Assembly: GCA_011763485.2 (NCBI GenBank)
Contig: JAANSK020251829.1
Span: 2,131-23,095, forward strand
Source: Isoetes engelmannii
Taxonomy: Eukaryota; Streptophyta; Lycopodiopsida; Isoetales; Isoetaceae
Length of the DNA: 20,965 nucleotides
Direction of reading: 5' to 3'
Program-made: the position numbers and the translations under genes
Shown here: piece after piece, positions 12,703-20,965 of the stretch
Position numbering within the stretch: position 1 is the stretch's first letter
How the letters are laid out: each line of letters opens with the position of its first letter
The notes under the pieces: generated by a model
Told to the model about the DNA's origin: nothing
The model's database searches: none
What the model saw: the letters and a program-made list of their open reading frames with translations, nothing else

Positions 12703-13206
12703 TGTAACGTTCCTAACCGACATGCCCCTAACCAACTGGGCAAAACCGTCTAGACGTTTATGAGTAGTCGCTTCTACCCATTTATGCTGGTGTTTCGGGA
12801 ACGCCCCACAGGCACATTCAAGGATCAAATACTCGAGCAGTCTACCATGGACCCGTTACAATCTCTCCCACTAATACTATGCTCATCCTCGAGACCCGTT
12901 ACAAACTAATACTATGCTCGTCCTCGAGCATCCAAGACTATTGACTTAACCAGTATACCACTGACTAGGTGGTTACCAAGTTTACCAAGTTACACATGCA
13001 TATAGGCACCCATGGAGACTCGAACTCGAGACCTGCTCTGTTACCAATTGTAACATTCCTAACCGACATACCCTTAACCAAATGGGCAAAACCGTCTAGA
13101 CGTTTATGAGTAGTCGCTTCTACCCATTTATGCCGGTGTCTCGGGAACGCCCCACGGGCACATTTAAGGATCGAATACTCGACCAATCTACCATGGGCCT
13201 GTTATA
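12703..13206 (-). mobile_element. TRIM-like element C/D: complete copy, 504 bp
   Basis: On the minus strand: 5' LTR 13206-13049 (158 bp), AT, primer-binding site 13046-13035 with one change (TGGTAACAGAGC), interior of 186 bp, polypurine tract 12872-12861, and 3' LTR 12860-12703 (158 bp, TGTAACG...CGTTACA). I count about 14 differences between the two LTRs. The interior is about 36 bp longer than in B because a segment starting ACTAATACTATGCTC is duplicated (about 12870-12940). It encodes no protein and must have relied on proteins supplied by other elements. No convincing target-site duplication: GTTAT lies before 12703, TAAAG after 13206. Confidence 0.87.
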
Positions 13207-13210
13207 TAAA

Positions 13211-13275
13211 GAATAGAATAGAATAGAATAGAATAGAATAGAATAGAATAGAATAGAATAGAATAGAATAGAATA
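13211..13275. repeat. (GAATA)13 microsatellite, retroposon tail
   Basis: Thirteen perfect GAATA units. On the minus strand the run is (TATTC)n directly after the retroposon terminus GTGGACGATAAAAA, so it is read as that element's tail. TRIM copy C/D ends four bases away. Confidence 0.9.
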
Positions 13276-13660
13276 TTTTTATCGTCCACGGAGGCCAATT
13301 GGTCTGTGGGACCTGTACAAAGAGAAACATCAAGCACATTACGGCCCGGGTGAAAAGACCCCCTTTGGGAAAAAACCGTGGCAGCAATGAGCTTGCTGGT
13401 ATACCAAACATGGGGGTGTCATCAAAAGCTATAGGGACCAAGCCGATGCCATCACAAACTAGAGGGACAAAGCCGATGACATTCGTCTGCCGGGGCCTCA
13501 GTGTTCAGCAAGATATGGAGTGTCTGGCCCGGTACCATTAACTGCGGTTATCGTGCCATAATCTGTTCATAAGAGGGGCATGTTTGCAGAGCATGGTGTT
13601 CGTCCTCAATGACCCCCTATCGGCAGGACCGGGGGCCCCCCCCCCCCCCCCGCGCGTTCG
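13276..13660 (-). mobile_element. Retroposon 3' end with TATTC tail
   Basis: The minus strand from 13313 to 13276 reads GGTCCCACAGACCAATTGGC, then CTCCGTGGACGATAAAAA, then the pentamer tail. It aligns with the plus-strand block at 7392-7430. The region farther upstream (to about 13660) is GC-richer than its surroundings and could be the element's 3' untranslated part, but I found no reverse-transcriptase homology and its 5' limit is a guess. G5C16 at 13631-13651 may bound it. Confidence 0.5.
13418..13477. repeat. Two 30-bp tandem units
   Basis: 13418-13447 and 13448-13477 share the pattern ATCA-x-AA-x-CTA-x-AGGGAC-x-AAGCCGAT with several substitutions. They lie inside the presumed retroposon body. 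Confidence 0.7.
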
Positions 13661-14079
13661 GATGGAGGGTTAATTGTTCAAGTTAGAGGGTAAAATTGTT
13701 GTACTCAGCAAACCTCGACGACAAGAATACAGATTAACAAAGTCTTAGTTCAAGTAACTTTCCGAACAAGAACGAGGCTCTTCTCATTCAAATATGATAA
13801 GCAACATGCTCACATTAGAATCAAACAAATTTGTAGCTCCATGACATATGATTTCCAGTTCTATTTGGTACTGTCTCCATTAGATACATGTTGTACTTAT
13901 AACTGGCATCATCTTGCTTAACCTCTGCAAGCGTATCAATGCAAGAATTAGTACACTTAAAGACTGCATTAACTACACTCCATAACTGCAAGCAACTCTA
14001 ACCTAACGACCTGCCCTAGCAACTGTAATAACAGAAATACCTGCACTATGGGAAGCTTGAGATAATTTTGTTTGATTAT
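13661..14079. other. Spacer, possible 3' flank of the decayed gene
   Basis: No coding homology. It follows the stop of the minus-strand transposase-like fragment and may include its former 3' untranslated region. Confidence 0.4.
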
Positions 14080-15120
14080 TTAATCCTCTTCGTCTGATAG
14101 CACATTAGGAAGGTTGTCTAAAATCTTCTCCCTGTCAGCTTCACAAAGTTTGTAAACAACATGGTTGCCTTTCAACCTATGTTTTGCTGGTGTCACATCA
14201 AGCCTTATTGCACAAATTTGGATTGTATAAACAATGCCTTTTAGCTCGTTAGAACATAAAGTATAACTTGTAAGCGTCTTAGGCACTTTTCGGTAGTAAG
14301 TTCCCTCTAAAACTTCTTTCCCATCTGCCTGAATTACATATTTCTCTTTTGTACACAATAACAACTAAAATAAGGAACCTTTTGTCATTGTCCTTTGGAG
14401 CTACGATAGCAAAATTATCTCTTTTCCTTACCAAGTCACTCAATGTACTTGGATCTCGAGAGAAAAGAGTTTTTTTTTTTTTTTTTTTTTTCAGATTTTC
14501 GCAACTCGTATTTATCAGCTACAACCTTGCTTGGCTCAATAACTACAAGCTTCCAATCATCTACATAATCCTTGTTCAGATACTTCTCCCATTGTCCATC
14601 AAAGCAATATGCGCGGAAACAAGATAAACGCCATATCTGCAATTGTGTAGAAGATGCTATGTTAAATGCATGAATAGAATGAAGGTTCCATGTGTCCTCC
14701 ACATTCTCTGCACCCCATTTAGTCTTCCTATCCGCATTTGTGACTTCTCAAAACCACCTTCTTACTGGCTTCTTCTTTACACTTGAAGATGGTGCAACAA
14801 ATTCACAATATCAGCAACACATTCTATTTTTATGGAATGTGATCTCTTCATCAACTCTTGTAGCCACCGCTTTAGCTCTCAGGCCTTCTCATCATGCTCC
14901 CCCTTACCGTGGCTATAGCTAAAAAACTTCCACATCATTTCAATGAGTGTGTCATTGGAATATCTTCCTACAATATAAAATGTCCGAGCTCCTTTGATTT
15001 GGGATGCAGCTCCATCTGAAAACACCCTATGCTTTTTTGGATGTACCATGTTCTTTCATGAATTCGTGATGCGTTTGTAGTGCTTTATTTGTCTTGTATT
15101 TGATTTGCAGGTAGATCTGG
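14080..15120 (-). pseudogene. C-terminal half of a transposase-like protein, decayed
   Basis: On the minus strand about 330 residues can be read through breaks. In order: HHEFMKEHGTS, HRVFSDGAASQIKGARTFYI (from 15049), MMWKFFSYSHGKGEHDE, ELKRWLQELMKR, VADIVNLLHHLQV, TWNLHSIHAFN, WRLSCFRAYCFDGQWEKYLN, YVDDWKLVVIEPSKVV, then NFAIVAPKDNDKRFLIL, CTKEKYVIQADGKEVLEGTY and a tail ending SDEED at 14080. I recognise the FSDG-SQ ... SHGKGEHD arrangement from long uncharacterised plant and animal proteins that look transposon-derived, but I cannot name the family. Damage: a TGA at 14881-14879, a TAA after HLQV, a frame change at a ~23-base A run near 14490-14469, and another near 14360. The end block, with its EG-x-YY motif, may be a BAH-like domain. 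Confidence 0.65.
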
Positions 15121-15139
15121 TTTCCTTCAAATCATTTAC

Positions 15140-17190
15140 ATGCCATTTGACTTGTCATTTTACAAGCAGGGACTATTGTTTCTAAGCGGTGGATTTTTGG
15201 TCGCAATCAAGATGGAAGACTTGGAGCGAAGAAACCAAAAGGGAAAGAGGAAGAGAACAAGAAAGCAGGAGACCATAAAAAAAGAGGAAACAAAGAAAGA
15301 GGAGAAAAAAGAGAAGAATGCTTTGATGCAGGATTTTATAGCTATTTCCAATCAAGTGAGTAAAGAAAAGATTGTGTCTAATCTAGTATTCTCATTCGAA
15401 ACGCAAGTTTATCAAATGGATTTGGAAGAGAAAAGAGAAGTGCTAATGATTTCCTCAAGCACAAAGAAATGAAGGATGTCACCGCTGACCACTTGAAGGA
15501 TTCAGAAGTCAAAAGCCATTTGATCAAGAACATTCGAGAATCTATTCAGACTTGAAAAGGATCTAGTAGCTTAGATTCTATAGTTGCAAGAAGAAGTGTA
15601 CTTGCCATGTTTATTGGGGAAGGAAAGAGAGTTTAAATCAAGCTATTAGTAAGAGAAGTCTGGGAAATGTGTTAGGAGTCCATCCTAGATGTATTGCAGC
15701 AGCCAAGGAAAAACATGAAGAAGTGGAATTGAATAAAGAAGGACGGACTTTTTCTAGAAGGTCAAGTTTGATTTACTAGACGTATATGTTATTGAGCTGG
15801 TTAAAAGCTCTTGGGACACAAATACTAAAGCCCCCCCTAATATAAAGGATGTCAAGTTCTGAAGATTGGAAGGAAATGTGAAGGAGGAACATGCAACACA
15901 TTATCTGGAGGACACTCAAGTGCAAATTATTTCTTTCTTGCCATTTTTGCTGATGTGGGTATTTTTTGTAGATGTAGTCGCTGTTACAGCTCATGTATAT
16001 GTAGTTGGTGTTGCAGGTAACGTTGTAAGTATAATTCTTAATATTCTACTTAAACGTGTCAGTTGGTGTTCATTAGATGAGATTCAACTTAGGTATTTAG
16101 ATTGCAGTTGGTGTTGCAGTTAGTGTTCGAGCTCCATTAAATAGTTAAAGATTCAGTTTGTGCTGCAGAATCAAACTAGATAATTAAACTACAATTGGTG
16201 TTTCAAATAGTGTTCAAGTTATGTCAGTGGTATTGCAGTTATAGTCATTAGTTGCAGTTGGTATTGCAGTTATGGTGTTTAGTTGCAGAAAGTAAGTTTG
16301 TAGTTTGTGTCCCTCTTGTCATATTGAGTTACAGTTGCAGTTAGAGTTTGAGTTGAGTTAGAGTTTATGTGTAGTTGTTATTTGATATATTACTGTCATA
16401 TTTCTTTAATTATGTTTTGTAGTCACAGATGTTCATTAAATTCAAAGAGCAGACCCGAAAATTACAATTGGCCAAAGAGCACTTGAAAAACTAAAATGCT
16501 GGTATGTGTTTAAACTGAAATAGTTCAATTCATGTTGTTGCATTCATCATGTGAGTTGCAAATGCTCTTGGATGACTTAAATTCAATTAGAAACATGCAT
16601 CGAAAATCTTGCAGCTGTGCATGTGATGTATGCCATTCTACATGCCAAGTTTGTGCTGCCAAGTTTACGAAGTTTAAGTCAACCACTCAGTCTCTGGCAA
16701 TCCATACTTTGTCCTAGAGAAGAGAATTCTGAATTCCATAAGAAAGATTGCATCAATGGAGATTGTGAGCATTGTGGTGTGTCTCTGCTACCTGTTTGTT
16801 CTGTAGAGTGGCAGAAGAAGGATTTGTGAGTTGGAAGTACTGGGATTATGAGGAAGGAGGAAAAGATAAATAGGGGAAATCGAAAAAAGTACTTCAGCGT
16901 ACGTGGCGAAAAATGACGCTAAGATTTTTTTAATGCATACATTGTTTGACAGGCTAGCAAAGTTTCCATTGCACAGCTTTAGGCACAATTGGCAGGCAAT
17001 GCAGTTTAGAAAATTTTTAGACAACCTTCCTTTTGGAGTTGCTGTATCAGTAGTAGACTTTGCTGAGATCTTCACAATTCAATTGCAGAATCAAGTTCAA
17101 TCTGCGTATTGGACAAGCAAATAGGTCACCTTTCTTGTACACATCATGTACTACTTGGACCCCATGTCATAAAAGTAGTTCTGGATTAAA
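15140..17190 (+). pseudogene. N-terminal half of the same transposase-like protein, decayed
   Basis: The plus strand carries, through stops and frame changes, the part of the family that should precede the minus-strand fragment. Blocks: lysine/arginine-rich segment (15206-15320), VSKEKIVSNLVFSFETQVYQ, EMKDVTADHLKDSEVKSHLI, LDSIVARRSVLAMFIGEGKR, RSLGNVLGVHPRCIAAAKEK, VIELVKSSWDTNTKAPPNIK, EEHATHYLEDTQVQI (to ~15950). After an intron-like gap follow LQMLLDDLNSIRNMHRKSCS, CACDVCHSTCQVC, ILCPREENSEFHKKDCINGD, CEHCGVSLLPVC, FRHNWQAMQFRKFLDNLP and VSVVDFAEIFTIQLQNQVQS, ending near YYLDP (~17160). Stops: TGA after ESIQT (~15553), TAA at 15634-15636, TGA ~15858 and several frame changes. The Cys/His-rich middle suggests zinc binding. 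Function is not established; the D in VVDFAE may be the first acidic residue of a DDE-type core. Confidence 0.62.
15985..16422 (+). repeat. Intron-like insert rich in GTTGCAGTT motifs
   Basis: It interrupts the N-terminal half between EDTQVQI and the Cys-rich part. It begins around GCAG/GTAACG (donor-like, ~16016) and ends TTATGTTTTGTAG (acceptor-like, ~16422). Between them GTTGCAGTT, GTTGGTGTT and similar 9-mers recur more than a dozen times in no fixed register, a degenerate minisatellite. An ancient intron with repeat expansion explains it best. Confidence 0.5.
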
Positions 17191-18079
17191 AGCAAACTTT
17201 AAAAAGCAACATACCAGAAATTTTGTCTTCAAAAGAAAGTAAGGTACTTGGAGCAAATGTGATCCTCTGCCAATAATAACAGATCCGAATAAGTTGAAGA
17301 AAACCAAATTTGTGGTCTTTTAGTTCTTCCAAAGGAAAAGCTAAGGAAAACCAAAATATGTGATCTTTTTGTTCTTTTAGATAAACTCTATTGTTTCTAC
17401 AAGGTTCATGTTAAATTCATTACAATTAGGTTCTAACTTCCAGATTTTATTTCAACACGGTTCATGTAAAATTCGTTACGACTACGTTCTAACTTCTAGA
17501 TTTTGATCCATCTAACTCAAAATTTTGTCTTCAAATAGAGTATGGAGAAAAGAGCTGGCCCTACATTCTTGAAATCCGGATTTGATCTTCTATCAACAAT
17601 GACAGACCAAAATAATTTGGGGAAAATGTCCCTATAATTTTCAATTTTAAATTCCGTCAAGCACTCGAATTCTTTCCTCACATAATCGATCCCTTCTTCC
17701 CCCCTTGGAGCATTGCATTTTGAATCTCTCCGGTGGTAGTGGTTGAACCAAGACACGAAAATAGGAAGGAAATAACTAATTTCCGAACTATTTTCCGAAC
17801 TAATTGGGGGGGGGAGGGGTGGGGGGACAACTGAAATGAGACACTATAGTGTGCTTTAACCCAGGAAAAGATGTTATATATGGAGGTAAGGAAAAACAAC
17901 AAAACAAGCACCCTATATAAAAGTATAAATAAATATATTAACACAACCAAAATGCATGCAAGAATAAGCTTGTTGAGTTGATAAGATGACACATTATGTC
18001 TAGTACTTATTGCATAGTCATTGGGTGTGGCCCACAATGTAACCACCTGCATATAAGAATTTATACACCTATGGACCAA
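17191..18079. other. Spacer with local duplications and a G tract
   Basis: No gene recognised. A duplicated segment with GAAAACCAAA...GATCTTT/GGTCTTT lies at about 17297-17385. G9-A-G4-T-G6 occurs at 17806-17826. The open frames on the minus strand (17517-18079) match nothing known. Confidence 0.45.
17399..17505. repeat. Two 56-bp-spaced tandem units
   Basis: 17399-17449 and 17455-17505 both follow ACA-x-GGTTCATGT-x-AAATTC, then TTACRA and GTTCTAACTTC-x-AGATTTT, with scattered substitutions. Confidence 0.75.
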
Positions 18080-18640
18080 TCACATATTCGCCACACGTCT
18101 TGCAAGTATTCTAGTCCAAGATATATCAACTTGAAGTGATAGCTTGTCAAAAACCTCCCAAAGAGAGACACAAGCATTGTATATTATGATCAAGGACTTA
18201 CCTAAAACATAAATCCCTATCAAGACCACACTTTGCAATTTCTCTATGTATTTCTCATCCCTTGACTATTACTCCTAGAGCACCATAGGCCTTTCAAGGC
18301 ATAAGTGAACGTGCTAACTTCTACAATAACATCTTCTAGTTTCATTTCTTCACAGGATATGTCCAGATAATAAGACAGTCCATGAGATAACATTTTGACT
18401 GACGACATATCCAATATCATCTCTTCCTCCTTAAGTGAGCCATATTTAGCATACATGTAGATCATAATGGTGCCAATAATAATGTCAGCTTTTAAGTCCA
18501 TTAGAACATCTCTCTGCCCTTATATATGGACTATAGGCTATAACAAACTTTTATGCAATGAAAGTAATGATATCAAATAATATGCCTTGCAGTGGCATTA
18601 GCCCAATGCAATTCACTTCAATGTATTTTCCATTTTGGCG
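18080..18640 (-). pseudogene. PPR protein fragment (PLS type), decayed
   Basis: On the minus strand successive pentatricopeptide motifs can be read across frame changes: RQNGKYIEVNCIGLMPLQGI, LFDIITFIA, DLKADIIIGTIMIYMYAKYG, SLKEEEMILDMSSV, SHGLSYYLD, EIHREIAKCGLDRDLCF, then SLIIIYNACVSLWEVFDKLS and QVDISWTRILA, stopping at 18082-18080. The MYAKYGSL and EIHREI-x-KCGL-x-RD signatures are typical of plant organelle RNA-binding PPR proteins of the PLS class. About five motifs remain of the usual ten or more, with in-frame stops (for example after ITFIA) and no start codon or E/DYW domain. It therefore makes no functional protein. Confidence 0.75.
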
Positions 18641-19051
18641 TGGCTAGTGACCCGCTCCCTATTAGTGTCGGCAGGCCCCACCATGCCAACGCGTTATCAC
18701 AAACACCTTGAATCCATACATAAAATTAATTCATTGCCATTTTGATAGAACGTGGTATCATGGGTGGTTGGTTGATGGATAGGACCACAACTGGGTCATG
18801 CTAATATAATGGGAAAGATTGTTGCGGGGTATATACAACTTCGATGTTATTTTTGAAGGCTCCATAAGTCAAACGGGGTGAAGATGGTGTTGCACTATGG
18901 ATTGCCCTGGTACAAGCAGCAAACTCAAGGCATAAAGGTACCAAAATCAAAGTCTAGCATAAAGTTTAAGATAAGACAAAACCATTGTGCAAATGTGTCA
19001 ATCTTTCATGAGCGCAAAGCAATTTAACAAAAGTTGCCACCCGTCCGTACG
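18641..19051 (+). other. Presumed 5' leader of the Copia element
   Basis: It lies between the PPR fragment and the Copia gag start. TGGTATCA at 18753-18760 matches the first eight bases of the initiator-tRNA-Met primer-binding site, but then departs (TGGG instead of GAGC). If real, the 5' LTR would end just before it. I see no TG...CA LTR boundaries, and the 3' LTR is outside the window. Confidence 0.3.
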
Positions 19052-20965
19052 ATGGATGCTGCCGGTAGAACTCTGAATGTGTACGAGTGGCATCTTGTTC
19101 CACGATTCACTGGAAGGAACTTCCGGCTCTGGAAGTGGAGAATCCAGATGCTCCTTGAGGATAAGGGGCTCTGGATGTAGTCCAATCCCCGGTAGCATTG
19201 GGGATGGATCTGTTACTGTAGCTCTGGATGTTCCAGACGAAAGGCTAGACTGATCATTTGTCAAGTCTTCATGACACTCCAGCTCGACTTGTGAAAGGAG
19301 CGATATCTACATGTGAAATGTGGCGTATTCTTGTGAATCATTATGCCTCGAATCTAGTTGGGGATCGGAAGGAAACAGATGTATGGTCTTCAACTGCATG
19401 AGGGTATATATTTCATTGAGCATATATGCTAGATGAAGAATCTTCTTGATGAACAGCAGCCCAAAGGAGTGGATATTACTGAGGACGAAAAAATGTGTAT
19501 GCATTCTTTTGAAGGGATCGTGATTAACATGGAGGGGAGTTTATCTGATTATACCTTCGAGCAAGCTCTAGAGCATCTCAAAGCGGAATTCCTTCAATAA
19601 CAACAGTTCAAGGTTTCTATAGGAGAAAGCTTGATGTACATGCATGCATCAAGATCTGCCTCTGTGAACTCGTCCAAGAAGGGGTAAATTTGATAGGAGG
19701 AAGATAACTTGTTTTAGATGCCAAGAAATTGGTCATCTGGCAAAGGAATATAAGGCTCCCGCCTCTGTATATCTATTCATGCGAACTAAGAAGGTTGAGA
19801 AGGCAAATTTTGTCCAGGAAGATAGTATGTCTGTTGATGGTGAATCCAAAGATGAAGAATAAAGTTTCATTGCTGAGGAATTTCTTGTATGCTGCCACTG
19901 AAGGTTTTCATGCTGCTTTCGACACTATACTGGTTCTTAGATTCCGAAGCCACAAGTCACATGACTCCCAAACGAGGTTTGTTCACAAAATATCAAGTTC
20001 TTGAGCATCTTATAACCATAAAAATGGCTGATCACCATACACAAGTAGCAACTGGTTCAGGTACAATAAAAAAATTTCTTGGAAGTTCAGAATGTCTGTT
20101 CATGACATGATTTATGTACCTAGATTGTTCAAGAATCTATTGTCTGTGAGCAAATTATAGATACAAATTTTGAGATGCTCACAAATGTGACATTTTGCAT
20201 GTCTCCAAAAGTTTGATGTTTGCAGCTCACAAAGTGGGAATCTCTACCAAGTTCACACTATTGAAGTCGAGTGCTTGAATTTGTTGGTAGAGCCTCCAAA
20301 TGAGAAGTATATATGGCATCATCGATTGGGACATATAGCTTGCAAGAAGGTTAATTTGATGATGAAACTTGGTTTGGTGAAAGGGTTTAAGATTGCCTCG
20401 CAACCACGCAATGCTTGTATGCAAGAGAAAATAACCAAAAAATATTTTCCTCTATCTGCATCATATGCTTCTAAATGACTTGAGTTGGTTCATATAGATC
20501 TGTGTGAACCTGTGCATCCTCCTACTACTACTACTGGGTCAGGGTAGTCCTTGCTTGCCTTGATGATTTTTCAAGGAAGGTTTTCATTTATCTTCTGAAC
20601 AATAAATCTCAGTGTTTTACACACGTTCAACTGTTTAAAAATTTTGTTGAGAAGCACCAATAGATTTTGACCATTCGGTCAGACAATGTTGGAGAATTCT
20701 GTTCTAATGCTTTTGAAGCTTTTCTTGCTAACAAATGTTATTGAGCATCAGCTTACAGCTCCATATACCCCAGAACATAAGCAGAGCAAAGAGGGCAAAT
20801 AGGAGCTTGATAGAAATGGCTAGAACACTTGTCATTGCAATGAATGTACTTGCACATTTCGGGGGAGGGGGGGGGAGACAAATCATGGCCTCTGCCTATT
20901 CGATTAATCCAAGGGGTATTCACCGTTTTTTACGCTTGAGTGCAAGTTTTGGGAAGGCGGGGGAG
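19052..20965 (+). mobile_element. Ty1/copia retrotransposon, gag to integrase, degenerate, runs off the window
   Basis: The plus strand shows the Copia order. Gag starts at ATG 19052 with RFTGRNFRLWKWRIQMLLED, KGLWM, then a stop. It continues in other frames (VKGAISTCEMWRILVNHYAS; MKNLLDEQQPKGVDITEDEK). The zinc knuckle CFRC-x4-H-x4 has Tyr in place of its last Cys (~19750). Protease reads LDSEATSHMTP (~19935), with Glu replacing the Gly of the DSGA active site. Then come YVPRLFKNLLSVSKL, the pre-integrase block WHHRLGHIACKK (only one of two Cys kept later), and the integrase core with Asp in VHIDLCEPV and in IRSDNVGEF and the MARTLVIAMNVLAHF block. A G5-A-G9 run at 20861-20875 breaks the rest. 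Many stops and shifts make it non-autonomous. Reverse transcriptase would lie beyond the window. Confidence 0.88.

Noticed and set aside
11870-13186. Several 60-95 codon open frames inside the TRIM cluster
   Set aside because: They fall across LTR and interior sequence in both orientations and recur only because the DNA is repeated. TRIM-type elements are non-coding.
12698-13211. GTTAT as a target-site duplication of TRIM C/D
   Set aside because: GTTAT precedes the element and also appears at 13201-13205, but the latter is inside the 158-bp LTR end. The true flank is TAAAG, so no duplication is supported.
13202-13441. Open frame on the minus strand ending in repeated YSILF
   Set aside because: The tail is a translation of the (GAATA)n microsatellite and the rest is retroposon 3' sequence.

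Overview
This is nuclear DNA from a land plant, most likely a seed plant. The evidence is two spliced secretory class III peroxidase genes with GT-AG introns, decayed U-box (PUB-type) and PPR genes, Copia, LINE and TRIM retroelements, a MITE, AT-rich spacers and no operon-like gene packing. The low gene density and heavy repeat decay suggest a large genome; I cannot name the species.

Layout. 1-150: a perfect 2 x 75-bp tandem repeat. 295-1479 and 4776-5917 (both minus): tandem class III peroxidases, each with three exons, complete, and the only intact genes I can support. They are separated by about 3.3 kb holding a 31-bp minisatellite (2251-2388) and a 5'-truncated LINE with a poly(A) tail (ends 3601). 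7.0-7.8 kb: C-rich and G-rich tracts, a retroposon 3' end and a 272-bp MITE. 9.27-10.05 kb: two back-to-back decayed gene fragments, a J-domain piece (minus) and the N-terminal domain of a PUB43/44-like U-box protein (plus). 11.8-13.2 kb: a cluster of a small LTR element (TRIM-like) with 158-bp LTRs in opposing orientations, next to a (GAATA)13 retroposon tail.

14.08-17.19 kb: the most interesting region. It holds the two halves of what looks like one transposase-like protein, with the N-terminal half decayed on the plus strand and the C-terminal half decayed on the minus strand, diverging from about 15.13 kb. 18.08-18.64 kb: a PPR pseudogene (minus). 19.05 kb to the window end: a degenerate Ty1/copia gag-protease-integrase region (plus) that runs off the edge.

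The two peroxidases are the only working biology visible. Both encode secreted haem enzymes with all catalytic and disulphide residues present, and they derive from one local duplication. Nearly everything else is mobile-element sequence or gene debris. The possible novelties are the TRIM family with its palindromic arrangement, the split transposase-like gene, and a retroposon 3' module seen at three places with three different pentamer tails.
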